Assembly: GCA_023415035.1 (NCBI GenBank)
Contig: JAEZLX010000009.1
Span: forward strand, 1-32,998
DNA: 32,998 nucleotides
Direction of reading: 5' to 3'
Source of the DNA: Pseudomonadota bacterium
Lineage (GTDB): Bacteria; Pseudomonadota; Gammaproteobacteria; Burkholderiales; Burkholderiaceae_C
A program made the translations under genes and the position numbers. Below are positions 14,928-23,148 of this stretch, piece by piece. Every line of letters starts with the position of its first letter. Within the stretch, counting starts at the first letter, position 1. Under the pieces are notes generated by a model. It was given only the letters and a program-made list of their open reading frames with translations. It did not search any database and was not told where the DNA came from.

Positions 14928-17861
14928 ATGGCCGATTCCACCCAGTCCCCCAAGAAGCAACCCAAGGCCAAGGCCGACAGCCAGGCCGGCGGCGGCGCCT
15001 ACCGCGCCACGCTGAACATGCCCGACACCGTGTTCCCCATGCGGGGTGACCTGCCCAAGCGCGAACCGGCCTGGGTCCAGGACTGGAACGAAGGCGGCCT
15101 GTACCAGCGGCTGCGGGTGGCACGCCGGGGTGCCCCGCTGTTCGTGCTGCACGATGGCCCGCCCTATGCCAACGGCAAGCTGCACATCGGCCACGCGCTG
15201 AACAAGGTGCTCAAGGACATGATCGTCAAGAGCCGCCAGCTGGCGGGCTTCGACGCCCAGTACATCCCGGGCTGGGATTGCCACGGCCTGCCGATCGAAA
15301 ACGCCATCGAAAAGCTCCATGGCCGCAACCTCAGCCGTGATGAGATGCAGGCCAAGAGCCGCGCCTACGCGACCGAACAAATCGACCAGCAGCGCCAGGA
15401 CTTCAGGCGCCTGGGGGTGTTAGGCGACTGGGAGCGACCCTACCGCACCATGGACCCGGGCAACGAGGCAGGAGAGATCCGTGCCTTCAAGCGCGTGATC
15501 GAACGCGGTTTCGTCTATCGCGGTCTCAAGCCCGTGTACTGGTGCTTTGACTGCGGCTCCTCGCTGGCCGAATTCGAGATCGAGTACGCCGACAAGCAGA
15601 GCGACACGCTGGACGTCGCCTTCGAGTCCGACAATCCGGCGCAGCTGGCCGCCGCCTTTGGCCTGTCCGCGCTGCCTGCGGGCAAGCAGGCTTTCGTGGT
15701 GATCTGGACCACCACCGCCTGGACCATCCCGGCCAACCAGGCCCTGAACGCCCATCCGGAACTGACCTATGCGCTGGTCGACACGGAGCGTGGCGTGCTG
15801 CTGCTGGCCGAGGGCCTGGTCGAATCCTGCCTGCAGCGCTTCGGTCTGGAGGGCCAGGTGATCGCCACCACCAAGGGCGAGGCCCTCGGTGGCCTGGCCT
15901 TCCGTCACCCCCTCTATGATGCTGATGCCGGCTACCGGCGCCTGGCGCCGGTGTACCTGGCCGACTACGTCAGCGACAGCGACGGCACGGGTATCGTGCA
16001 CTCCTCGCCCGCCTATGGCGTGGACGACTTCAACTCCTGCGTTGCGCACGGCCTCAAGTACGAGGACATCCTCAATCCGGTGCAGGGCAACGGCACCTAC
16101 GCGCCCGACTTTCCGCTGTTCGGCGGCCTGCACATCTGGAAGGCCGTGCCGGTGATCCTGGACGCGCTGAAGGTCGCCGGCCGACTGATGGCCACGACGC
16201 GGATCGCGCACAGCTACCCGCACTGCTGGCGCCACAAGACGCCCGTGATCTACCGCGCCGCCGCGCAGTGGTTCGTGCGCATGGACGAGGGCACCGGCGT
16301 GTTCGAAAACCCCGCGCTCAAGCCCGCCAAAACCCTGCGCCAGCTGGCGCTGGAGGCCATTGACCACACCGGCTTCTACCCCGAAAACGGCCGTGCCCGT
16401 CTTCGCGACATGATCGCCAACCGTCCCGACTGGTGCATCTCGCGTCAGCGCTCCTGGGGCGTGCCGATTCCTTTCTTCCTGCACAAGGACTCGGGCGAGC
16501 TGCATCCGCGCACCATGGAAATCCTCGACCAGGCAGCCGACATCGTCGAAAAGGGCGGTATCGAGGCCTGGAGCCGCGTGACGACCGAGGAAATCCTCGG
16601 CGCCGAGGACGCCAGGCACTACACCAAAAGCACCGACATCCTGGAGGTGTGGTTCGACTCGGGAACCACGTTCTGGCACGTTCTGCGCGGCTCGCACGCC
16701 CACGCGTACCCCAATGGCGCGGCACACGCCGAAGGCCCCGAGGCCGACCTCTACCTGGAAGGCCATGACCAGCACCGCGGCTGGTTCCACAGCTCGCTGC
16801 TGCTGGGCTGCGCCATCGAGGGCCGCGCGCCCTACAAGGGCCTGCTCACCCACGGCTTCGCCACCGACGGGCAAGGCCGTAAGATGAGCAAGAGTCTGGG
16901 CAACGTGGTGGTGCCACAGGAAATCATCGGCAAGCTCGGCGCCGAGATCGTGCGCCTGTGGGTGGGCGCCACCGACTACTCGGGCGACCTGAACATCGAC
17001 GACAACATCCTGGCACGCGTGGTCGATGCCTACCGCCGCATCCGCAATACGCTGCGCTTCCTGATGGCCAACACGAGCGACTTCGACCCGGCCACCGACG
17101 CCGTGCCGCCGGAGCAGATGCTCGAAATCGACCGCTACGCCCTGGCCCGAGCGGCAGAGCTGCAGGCCGAGATCCTCAAGCACTTCGACGTCTACGAGTT
17201 CCACCCGGTGGTGGCCAAGTTGCAGGTGTACTGCTCGGAAGACTTGGGCGCGTTCTACCTGGACGTGCTCAAGGACCGCCTCTACACCACGGCCCCCAAG
17301 AGCCTGGCCCGACGCAGCGCACAGACGGCGCTGCACCAGATCACGCACGCCATGCTGCGCTGGATGGCCCCCATCCTCAGCTTCACCGCCGAGGAAGCCT
17401 GGCCCATCGTGGCCGGTTCCAAGAACCAGGGTTCGATCTTCTTCGAAACCTTCCTGGACCTGCCCACGCCGAACGAAGCCCTGCTGGCCAAGTGGAAGCG
17501 CATCTGCGACATCCGCGATGTGGCCAACAAGGCGATCGAGGAGCTGCGCGCCGAAGGCAAGGTCGGCCCCTCGCTGCAGGCCACGCTGACGATCACGGCC
17601 AACCCCGAGGACGCCGCCCTGCTGCGCTCGCTGGGCGAGGACCTGCGCTTCGTGACCATCACCTCCGCCGTCAGCGTGGTCGATGGCGAGGCGCTTGCCA
17701 TTGAGGTCACGCCGAGCACGGCCGCCAAGTGCGAGCGTTGCTGGCACTACCGCGATGACGTGGGCAGCGACGCCGCCCATCCCACGCTGTGCGGCCGCTG
17801 CGTCAGCAACCTGTCCGAGGCCGCCGGAACCGGCGCTGGCGAAACTCGTACTGCCGCCTGA
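14928..17861 (+). CDS. ileS: Isoleucyl-tRNA synthetase
   Basis: Class I aminoacyl-tRNA synthetase charging tRNA-Ile, with an editing domain that removes valine; 977 residues, somewhat longer than the E. coli enzyme because of a lysine-rich N-terminal extension of about 25 residues. HIGH is at 86-89 in DGPPYANGKLHIGHALNK; KMSKS is at 652-656. The editing domain lies between (TTTAWTIPANQALNAHP, then SDGTGIVHSSPAYGVDDF), and the anticodon-binding domain follows the KMSKS loop. The C-terminal zinc knuckle is present: C935-x2-C938 and a second CxxC in TLCGRC. This is the bacterial type, not the mupirocin-resistant eukaryote-like type. lspA begins 3 bp after the stop. Confidence 0.97.
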   Translation: MADSTQSPKKQPKAKADSQAGGGAYRATLNMPDTVFPMRGDLPKREPAWVQDWNEGGLYQRLRVARRGAPLFVLHDGPPYANGKLHIGHALNKVLKDMIVKSRQLAGFDAQYIPGWDCHGLPIENAIEKLHGRNLSRDEMQAKSRAYATEQIDQQRQDFRRLGVLGDWERPYRTMDPGNEAGEIRAFKRVIERGFVYRGLKPVYWCFDCGSSLAEFEIEYADKQSDTLDVAFESDNPAQLAAAFGLSALPAGKQAFVVIWTTTAWTIPANQALNAHPELTYALVDTERGVLLLAEGLVESCLQRFGLEGQVIATTKGEALGGLAFRHPLYDADAGYRRLAPVYLADYVSDSDGTGIVHSSPAYGVDDFNSCVAHGLKYEDILNPVQGNGTYAPDFPLFGGLHIWKAVPVILDALKVAGRLMATTRIAHSYPHCWRHKTPVIYRAAAQWFVRMDEGTGVFENPALKPAKTLRQLALEAIDHTGFYPENGRARLRDMIANRPDWCISRQRSWGVPIPFFLHKDSGELHPRTMEILDQAADIVEKGGIEAWSRVTTEEILGAEDARHYTKSTDILEVWFDSGTTFWHVLRGSHAHAYPNGAAHAEGPEADLYLEGHDQHRGWFHSSLLLGCAIEGRAPYKGLLTHGFATDGQGRKMSKSLGNVVVPQEIIGKLGAEIVRLWVGATDYSGDLNIDDNILARVVDAYRRIRNTLRFLMANTSDFDPATDAVPPEQMLEIDRYALARAAELQAEILKHFDVYEFHPVVAKLQVYCSEDLGAFYLDVLKDRLYTTAPKSLARRSAQTALHQITHAMLRWMAPILSFTAEEAWPIVAGSKNQGSIFFETFLDLPTPNEALLAKWKRICDIRDVANKAIEELRAEGKVGPSLQATLTITANPEDAALLRSLGEDLRFVTITSAVSVVDGEALAIEVTPSTAAKCERCWHYRDDVGSDAAHPTLCGRCVSNLSEAAGTGAGETRTAA

Positions 17862-17864
17862 CGC

Positions 17865-18374
17865 ATGGCCAAAGGCAAGGCTTCCATGTGGCCCTGGCTG
17901 GGACTGTCGGCCTGCATCGTTCTGGTCGACCAGCTCACCAAGGTGCTGATCCTGGCCAACTACCGGCTGGGTGACAGCACCTACCTGACCAGCTTCCTCA
18001 ACATCGTGCGCGCGCACAACACCGGCGCGGCCTTCTCCTTTCTGGCCAATGCGGGGGGCTGGCAGCGCTGGCTGTTCATGGGTATCAGCGTGGCGGTGGT
18101 GGTGTTCGTGCTGTGGATGCTGCGCTCGCACGCGAACCAGAAGCTGTTTGCCTTTGCCCTGTCAGGCATCCTCGCAGGCGCCATCGGCAACAACCTGATC
18201 GACCGGCCGCTGCACGGCTACGTGGTGGATTTCCTGGACTTCCACTGGCGCTTTCTTTCCGGCATCTTCCCCGGCGGTCACTTCCCCGCCTTCAACGTGG
18301 CCGACATCGCCATCACGATCGGCGCGGCGGCACTGATCCTTGACGAGATCCTGCGCGTGCGCAAAAGCCGCTGA
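17865..18374 (+). CDS. lspA: Lipoprotein signal peptidase (signal peptidase II)
   Basis: Inner-membrane aspartic protease that cleaves signal peptides from diacylglyceryl-prolipoproteins; 169 residues with four transmembrane helices (about 10-30, 68-87, 95-113, 142-160). The catalytic aspartates are D122 in VVDF and D147 in FNVAD; the other family motifs are DQLTK (22-26), HNTGAAFSFL (51-60) and GAIGNNLIDR (105-114). It starts 3 bp after ileS with no separate Shine-Dalgarno, so translation is probably coupled. LolCD at the end of the window handles the mature products of the same pathway. Confidence 0.97.
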   Translation: MAKGKASMWPWLGLSACIVLVDQLTKVLILANYRLGDSTYLTSFLNIVRAHNTGAAFSFLANAGGWQRWLFMGISVAVVVFVLWMLRSHANQKLFAFALSGILAGAIGNNLIDRPLHGYVVDFLDFHWRFLSGIFPGGHFPAFNVADIAITIGAAALILDEILRVRKSR

Positions 18375-18394
18375 TCCGTTGCGACGGCGCTGCA

Positions 18395-18414
18395 TCACCG
18401 GCAAGAGCCGGTGA
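18395..18414 (+). repeat. Perfect hairpin between lspA and the Na/Pi transporter gene
   Basis: TCACCGGC (18395-18402) and GCCGGTGA (18407-18414) pair perfectly over eight bases around an AAGA loop. No U-tract follows, so a transcript from lspA probably reads on. A TATATT at 18422-18427 lies just downstream, but starting there would leave almost no leader before the Shine-Dalgarno AGGAG at 18433-18437. Confidence 0.45.
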
Positions 18415-18439
18415 CAAAGCGTATATTCGGGCAGGAGAC

Positions 18440-20104
18440 ATGAAACACCTGCTGAATCTGCTGGCAGCGATCGCGCTGCTCGTCTGGGGAACGCACCTGG
18501 TGCGCACCGGTGTGCTGCGCGTGTTCGGCAGCAATCTGCGCCAGATTCTCTCGATCAGCACCAGGAACCGTTTCTCGGCCTTTCTTTCGGGATGGGGCGT
18601 CACGGCACTGGTGCAGTCGAGCACCGCCACCGCACTGATCATCTCGGCCTTCGTGGGCCGCAACCTCATTCCCCTGTCGGCGGCACTGGCGGTCATGCTG
18701 GGCGCCGATGCCGGCTCGGCCACCATGGCGGTGGTGTTCTCGCTCGACCTGTCGTGGCTCTCGCCGCTGTGCATCTTTGCCGGCGTCTCATTGTTCATCG
18801 CGCGTCAGGGCACCCGGACCGGCGACGTCGGACGGGTACTGATCGGACTGGGCCTGATGCTGCTCGCGCTGCAGCTGATCTCCCAGACCACGCAGGTGCT
18901 CACGCGCACGCCGGCTGTGCAGCTGATGCTGGAGTCGCTCTCCAGCGACCTGATGCTGGAAATCCTCGTTGGTGCCACGCTGGCGATCGTCTCCTATTCC
19001 AGCCTGGCCGTGGTACTGCTGACCTCCACCCTGGCCCTGCATGTGGTCAGCATCGAGGTGGCCATGGGCCTGGTGCTCGGCGCCAACCTGGGCAGCGGCA
19101 TCCTCGCCGTCATCACCACCGCCAGCTCGGTGCGAACCACGCGCCAGGTGCCCTTGGGCAACCTGCTGTTCAAGGCGCTGGGGGTGCTCATTGCCCCCGC
19201 GCTGATGCGCCCGTGGCTGGATGCCGTGCAGCACTTTGTCCAGGATCCCGCCGCGCAGACCGTGCTGTTTCACCTGAGCTTCAACCTGATGGTCGGCGTG
19301 ATCTTCATCGGCCTGACCGGCCCGCTGGCGCGCGTGGTGGAAAAGCTTCTGCCCGCCAACCCCGGCCAGAGCCCGCTGCACCGGCCCAACCACCTGGACC
19401 CCTCCGCACTGGCCACCCCGTCGCTGGCCATTTCGTGCGCCGCGCGCGAGGCGCTGCACCAGGCCGACGTGGTGGAGACCATGATGCGCGGTCTGATCAC
19501 CGTCATCCGCAACAACGACGCGCAGCTGTCGCAGGAGCTGCGCAAGCTCGACGACACGGTCGACAACCTCTATTCGGCCATCAAGTACTACCTGACCAAG
19601 CTCTCGCGCGAACAGCTGAGCGAGGAAGAAAGCCGCCGCTGGACCGAGATCATCAGCTTCACCATCAACATGGAGCAGATCGGCGACACGGTGGAGCGGG
19701 TGCTGCTGGACATCGAGGAAAAGAAGATCCGCAAGGGCCGCAGCTTCTCCGATGCCGGCATGGCGGAAATCGAGGAACTGCACAGCCGCCTGCTGGGCAA
19801 CCTGCGCCTGGGCATGAGCGTGTTCCTCAATGGCGACGTGCACAACGCGCAGAAGCTCCTGGAGGAGAAGGCGCACTTCCGGGACCGCGAACGCGAATAT
19901 GCCCGCTCGCACCTGGAACGCCTGATCGACAAGTCCATGCCCAGCATGGAAACCAGCTCCCTGCACCTGGACCTGATCAGCGACTTGCGGCGCATCAACT
20001 CGCACATCTGCTCGATCGCCTACCCGATCCTCGAATCGGTGGGGGCCCTGGCGCCCAGCCGACTGCGAACGGAAGTACAGCGCGAGGGTACGCAGGCCCG
20101 CTGA
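18440..20104 (+). CDS. Na+/phosphate cotransporter-like protein (NptA/YjbB family) with PhoU-like tail
   Basis: Inner-membrane protein of 554 residues related to type II Na/Pi cotransporters. Residues 1 to about 310 hold two inverted hydrophobic repeats; residues about 340-540 are a helical, charged PhoU-like cytoplasmic region (NNDAQLSQELRKLDDTVDNLY, TEIISFTINMEQIGDTVERVL). The first repeat keeps the substrate motif QSSTAT (59-64). In the second repeat the equivalent is SYSSLA (185-190), with Y186 where glutamine is expected, and the first GAN-G motif reads GADAGSA (88-94). E. coli YjbB is linked to phosphate export; transport direction here is unknown. A good Shine-Dalgarno (AGGAG, 18433-18437) precedes the ATG. 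Confidence 0.85.
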   Translation: MKHLLNLLAAIALLVWGTHLVRTGVLRVFGSNLRQILSISTRNRFSAFLSGWGVTALVQSSTATALIISAFVGRNLIPLSAALAVMLGADAGSATMAVVFSLDLSWLSPLCIFAGVSLFIARQGTRTGDVGRVLIGLGLMLLALQLISQTTQVLTRTPAVQLMLESLSSDLMLEILVGATLAIVSYSSLAVVLLTSTLALHVVSIEVAMGLVLGANLGSGILAVITTASSVRTTRQVPLGNLLFKALGVLIAPALMRPWLDAVQHFVQDPAAQTVLFHLSFNLMVGVIFIGLTGPLARVVEKLLPANPGQSPLHRPNHLDPSALATPSLAISCAAREALHQADVVETMMRGLITVIRNNDAQLSQELRKLDDTVDNLYSAIKYYLTKLSREQLSEEESRRWTEIISFTINMEQIGDTVERVLLDIEEKKIRKGRSFSDAGMAEIEELHSRLLGNLRLGMSVFLNGDVHNAQKLLEEKAHFRDREREYARSHLERLIDKSMPSMETSSLHLDLISDLRRINSHICSIAYPILESVGALAPSRLRTEVQREGTQAR

Positions 20105-20166
20105 GCCGTGCTACCCTCGCCCGAACACCGCCGGCCACTGCGTCGGCACCCAACAGGAGACACCAC

Positions 20167-21318
20167 ATGCCCGGCTTGCTGCCACACATCGATCCCGACG
20201 GACTGCTCGAATTTTCTGTCGTTTACACCGACCGCGCACTCAACCACATGTCCCGGCGCTTCCAGGGCGTCATGATCGACATCGGCGCCATGCTCAAGCG
20301 TGTATACGCTGCCCACTCGGTGGTGCTCGTCCCTGGCAGCGGCACTTACGGCATGGAGTCGGTGGCACGCCAGTTCGCGACGGGCAAGCACGTCATGGTC
20401 ATCCGCAACGGCTGGTTCAGCTACCGCTGGACGCAGATCTTCGAGATGGGAAGCATCCCGGCCAGCCACACGGTGCTCAAGGCCCGCCAGACGGGCGAAG
20501 GCGCACAGGCCCCCTGGACACCCGCCCCCATCGACGAGGTGACCGCCGCCATTGCACGCGAAAAGCCCGCGCTGGTCTTCGCGCCGCATGTGGAAACCGC
20601 CTCGGGCATGATGCTGCCCGACGGCTACCTGCGCGCCGTGGCGGACGCGGTGCATGCCGCAGGAGGCCTCTTCGTGCTCGACTGCATTGCCTCGGGCGCC
20701 ATGTGGGTGGACATGCGCGCCTGCGGCATTGATGTCCTGATCTCCGCTCCGCAGAAAGGCTGGAGCAGTTCGCCCTGCTGTGCGATGGTCATGCTCAGCG
20801 AGCGCGCTCGCCAGGCCATCGACGGCACGCAAAGCAGCAGTTTCGCCATGGACCTCAAGAAGTGGCTTCAGATCATGGAAGCCTACGAGGGCGGCGGCCA
20901 CGCCTACCACGCCACCATGCCCACCGACGCCCTGCTGCGCCTGCGTGACACGATGAAGGAAACCGAGGCCTACGGCTTCGCGAAGGTGCGCGAGGAGCAG
21001 ATCGAACTGGGTCGGCGCGTGCGCGAGCTGCTGGCCGCGCATGGCTTCCCCAGCGTCGCGGCGCCGGGCTTCGAAGCACCCGGCGTGGTCGTCAGCTACA
21101 CCGAAGACCCCGAAATCCAGAGCGCGAAGAAGTTTCTTGCCGTGGGCCTGCAGGCTGCCTCGGGCGTACCGCTGCAGTGTGATGAAGGTCCGGACTTCCG
21201 GACCTTCCGCATCGGTCTCTTCGGCCTGGACAAATGGCATGACGCGGATGCCACGGTAGCCCGTCTGGCGCAGGCCCTGGCCCAGGTGGCGCCACGCAAC
21301 GAGGCCGTGCCCGCCTGA
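20167..21318 (+). CDS. Class V aminotransferase (alanine/serine-glyoxylate-like)
   Basis: PLP-dependent fold type I enzyme, 383 residues. The cofactor lysine is K197 in SAPQKGWSSSP, and D172 in LFVLDCIASGAM is the aspartate that pairs with the pyridine nitrogen. The N-terminal segment VLVPGSGTYGMESVARQF resembles the glycine-rich phosphate-binding part of alanine-glyoxylate and serine-glyoxylate aminotransferases. The donor and acceptor cannot be read from sequence; a cysteine-desulphurase role is unlikely because the catalytic-cysteine loop is not seen. The start at 20167 has AGGAG at 20155-20159; a longer reading frame from 18592 is the out-of-frame shadow of the upstream gene. It follows the transporter by 62 bp, perhaps in the same transcript. 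Confidence 0.85.
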   Translation: MPGLLPHIDPDGLLEFSVVYTDRALNHMSRRFQGVMIDIGAMLKRVYAAHSVVLVPGSGTYGMESVARQFATGKHVMVIRNGWFSYRWTQIFEMGSIPASHTVLKARQTGEGAQAPWTPAPIDEVTAAIAREKPALVFAPHVETASGMMLPDGYLRAVADAVHAAGGLFVLDCIASGAMWVDMRACGIDVLISAPQKGWSSSPCCAMVMLSERARQAIDGTQSSSFAMDLKKWLQIMEAYEGGGHAYHATMPTDALLRLRDTMKETEAYGFAKVREEQIELGRRVRELLAAHGFPSVAAPGFEAPGVVVSYTEDPEIQSAKKFLAVGLQAASGVPLQCDEGPDFRTFRIGLFGLDKWHDADATVARLAQALAQVAPRNEAVPA

Positions 21319-21347
21319 CGTCCGGCGCGGGCGGCGGCGTACGTTTT

Positions 21348-21361
21348 GAAACGCACGTTTC
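21348..21361. promoter_or_regulatory. Inverted repeat upstream of the outer-membrane protein gene
   Basis: GAAACG (21348-21353) and CGTTTC (21356-21361) form a perfect dyad with a two-base spacer, about 100 bp before the ATG of the barrel gene; an additional ACGTTT lies at 21341-21346. It is too short-spaced for an RNA hairpin and looks like a protein-binding site. Confidence 0.35.
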
Positions 21362-21379
21362 CTCCCGTTCTCCTCCGCG

Positions 21380-21402
21380 CCGGAACCCCGTTTTCATTCC
21401 GG
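21380..21402 (+). repeat. Weak hairpin before the outer-membrane protein gene
   Basis: CCGGAA (21380-21385) and TTCCGG (21397-21402) can pair around an 11-base loop that itself holds four Ts. It may help end the aminotransferase transcript or lie in the leader of the next gene; there is no U-tract on the right side. Confidence 0.25.
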
Positions 21403-21457
21403 ACCTCCCACGGGTGTTGTCCCATCCGGGCCAACCGGTTAAACCAACGGAGGTTCC

Positions 21458-21997
21458 ATGAAGAAACTGCGACTGCACCCCGCCGTCATTGCCGCCTCGT
21501 CCCTCTTCACGCTGGGCGCCCAGGCCCAGTCCCTGTATGGCGAGATCGGCTACGGCCAGTTCAAGCTGCAGGAGGACCGCTTCGGCTCCGAAGTCGATCC
21601 CGGCATCGCGCGCGGCATCATCGGCTACTCGCTGAGCCCGAACCTGGCGGTGGAAGGCCACCTGGGTATCGGCGTCAAGGATGACACCGTGCGTTTGGGC
21701 GGCGTCTCGGTCAAGGGTGAGGTTGACAACATCGTCGGCGCCTTCGTCAAACCCAAGATCCGGCTGGGCGACACCGTCGAGTTGTTCGGGCGCTTGGGCG
21801 TGGCCAGCACCAAGGTCAAGGCCAGCTCCATGGGTGTGAGCGAGTCGGCCCGCGGCACGGACTTCTCCTATGGCGTCGGCGCCAGCTTCAATCTGACACC
21901 GCAGATGTCGATCAACGCCGACTACATGAGCTACTACGACCGCAAGGGCATCCAGCTCGACGGCGTGACACTGGGCCTGGGCTTCAGCTTCTACTGA
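21458..21997 (+). CDS. Small outer-membrane beta-barrel protein
   Basis: Secreted protein of 179 residues. A signal peptide covers residues 1-23 (MKKLRLHPAVIAASSLFTLG, cleavage after AQA before QS). The mature part alternates polar and hydrophobic residues in strands such as LYGEIGYGQFKL, IARGIIGYSLSP, LAVEGHLGIGV, VGAFVKPKIRL, VELFGRLGVAS and FSYGVGASFNL, and ends LGLGFSFY with a terminal aromatic residue, as expected for insertion by the Bam complex. About eight strands can be counted, giving an OmpA/OmpX-like barrel. A strong Shine-Dalgarno GGAGG precedes the ATG. No specific function can be assigned; it converges with the quinone oxidoreductase gene. Confidence 0.82.
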   Translation: MKKLRLHPAVIAASSLFTLGAQAQSLYGEIGYGQFKLQEDRFGSEVDPGIARGIIGYSLSPNLAVEGHLGIGVKDDTVRLGGVSVKGEVDNIVGAFVKPKIRLGDTVELFGRLGVASTKVKASSMGVSESARGTDFSYGVGASFNLTPQMSINADYMSYYDRKGIQLDGVTLGLGFSFY

Positions 21998-22014
21998 GCA
22001 CCGGGGCCCGTCGG

Positions 22015-23007
22015 TCAGGGCAGCAGGATGGTGCTGCCCGTCGTCTGCCGCGCTTCCAGGCTGCGGTGGGCAGCCTGTACGTCGTCCAGGGCGAAACGCT
22101 GGTCGATGCGCAGTCGCACGTCACCCGACCCCACGACATCGAACAGGTCGTCCACCATGGCCTGCGTGCGCTCGCGGCTGCTGATGTGGGTGAACAGCGT
22201 CTGTCGCGTGACGTAGATCGATCCCTTGGGGCCCAGGATGCCTGGCGCGAACGGCGGCACCGGCCCGCTGGCGTTGCCGAAGCTCACCATCAGACCAAAG
22301 GGCCGCAGGCAGTCGAGCGAGCCTTCCCAGGTGTCCTTGCCCACCGAGTCGTAGACCACCTTCACGCCCTGGCCACCGGTGATTTCACGCACCCGTTCGG
22401 TGAAATTTTCACGGCGATAATTGATCGTGAACTCCGCGCCATGTTCGCGAGCGAGCGCACACTTTTCATCGGAACCGGCGGTACCGATCAGGCGCAGACC
22501 CAACGCCCGTGCCCACTGGCAGGCGATCAGCCCCACGCCGCCCGCGGCGGCATGGAACAGCACGAAGTCTCCCGGCTCCAGTCCCTCGACCGGCTTGCAG
22601 CGTTTGAGCAGGTACTGCGCGGTCAGTCCCTTGAGCATCATGGCGGCTGCCGTCTCGAAGTCGATGGCATCCGGCAGCCGGCACACGTTCATGGCGGGCA
22701 TCACGCGCACGTCGCAGTAACTTCCCGGCGGGTTGGCGGCATAGGCAGCCCGGTCACCCACATTCAGGTGCTTCACCCCCTCGCCCACCGCCTCGACCAC
22801 ACCGGCGCCTTCCATGCCGATGCCATGCGGCATGGACAACGGGTACAGGCCCGTGCGATGGTAGACGTCGATGAAGTTCAGCCCGATGGCGTGATGGCGG
22901 ATGCGCACCTCGCCCGGACCGGGTTCCCCCACGGTCACGGAATCGAGTTGCAGTTGCTCGGCACCACCTGGCGCGTGGATGCGGACGGCTCGGCTGGTCA
23001 GTGGCAT
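22015..23007 (-). CDS. NADPH:quinone oxidoreductase, zinc-less MDR family
   Basis: Medium-chain dehydrogenase/reductase of 330 residues that reduces quinones or related enones with NADPH in the cytoplasm. The N-terminal GroES-like domain carries the quinone-reductase signature AIGLNFIDVYHRTGLYP, and the Rossmann domain has FHAAAGGVGLIACQWA (151-166). The cysteine/histidine ligands of zinc alcohol dehydrogenases are missing. The start at 23007 has AAGGAG about five bases upstream; the frame extends to 23043 but the additional 12 residues lie before this site and are rejected. The gene is divergent from an EamA transporter with 141 bp between starts. Physiological substrate is unknown. Confidence 0.92.
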   Translation of the reverse strand: MPLTSRAVRIHAPGGAEQLQLDSVTVGEPGPGEVRIRHHAIGLNFIDVYHRTGLYPLSMPHGIGMEGAGVVEAVGEGVKHLNVGDRAAYAANPPGSYCDVRVMPAMNVCRLPDAIDFETAAAMMLKGLTAQYLLKRCKPVEGLEPGDFVLFHAAAGGVGLIACQWARALGLRLIGTAGSDEKCALAREHGAEFTINYRRENFTERVREITGGQGVKVVYDSVGKDTWEGSLDCLRPFGLMVSFGNASGPVPPFAPGILGPKGSIYVTRQTLFTHISSRERTQAMVDDLFDVVGSGDVRLRIDQRFALDDVQAAHRSLEARQTTGSTILLP

Positions 23008-23127
23008 GCAAGCTCCTTTTCTGCTGCTGGATGAACCTGTCATGAATCGGAACCCACTATGCTGCCATGAAACCCGGGGCCGTCGACATCACACCTGCCA
23101 CATTCCCTGCACCACAACAGGGCATGC

Positions 23128-23137
23128 ACCAATTGGT
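23128..23137. promoter_or_regulatory. Palindrome before the first EamA transporter gene
   Basis: Perfect 10-bp palindrome ACCAATTGGT, AT-rich against a GC-rich background, 11 bp before the start at 23149. It could be an operator close to the transcript start. No convincing -35/-10 pair or Shine-Dalgarno is seen for this gene. Confidence 0.3.
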
Positions 23138-23148
23138 ACATTCGGCGG

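Noticed and set aside
15420..18131. Very long open frame (903 codons) on the minus strand opposite ileS
   Set aside because: It mirrors the GC-rich ileS and lspA genes, has low-complexity His/Gln/Val/Gly-rich sequence, and shows no domain. Such antisense frames are expected at this base composition.
18592..20104. Plus-strand frame continuous from inside the transporter gene into the aminotransferase (908 codons)
   Set aside because: Only the part from 20167 is a recognisable protein; the upstream part is an Arg/Pro/Gly-rich out-of-frame reading of the transporter gene.
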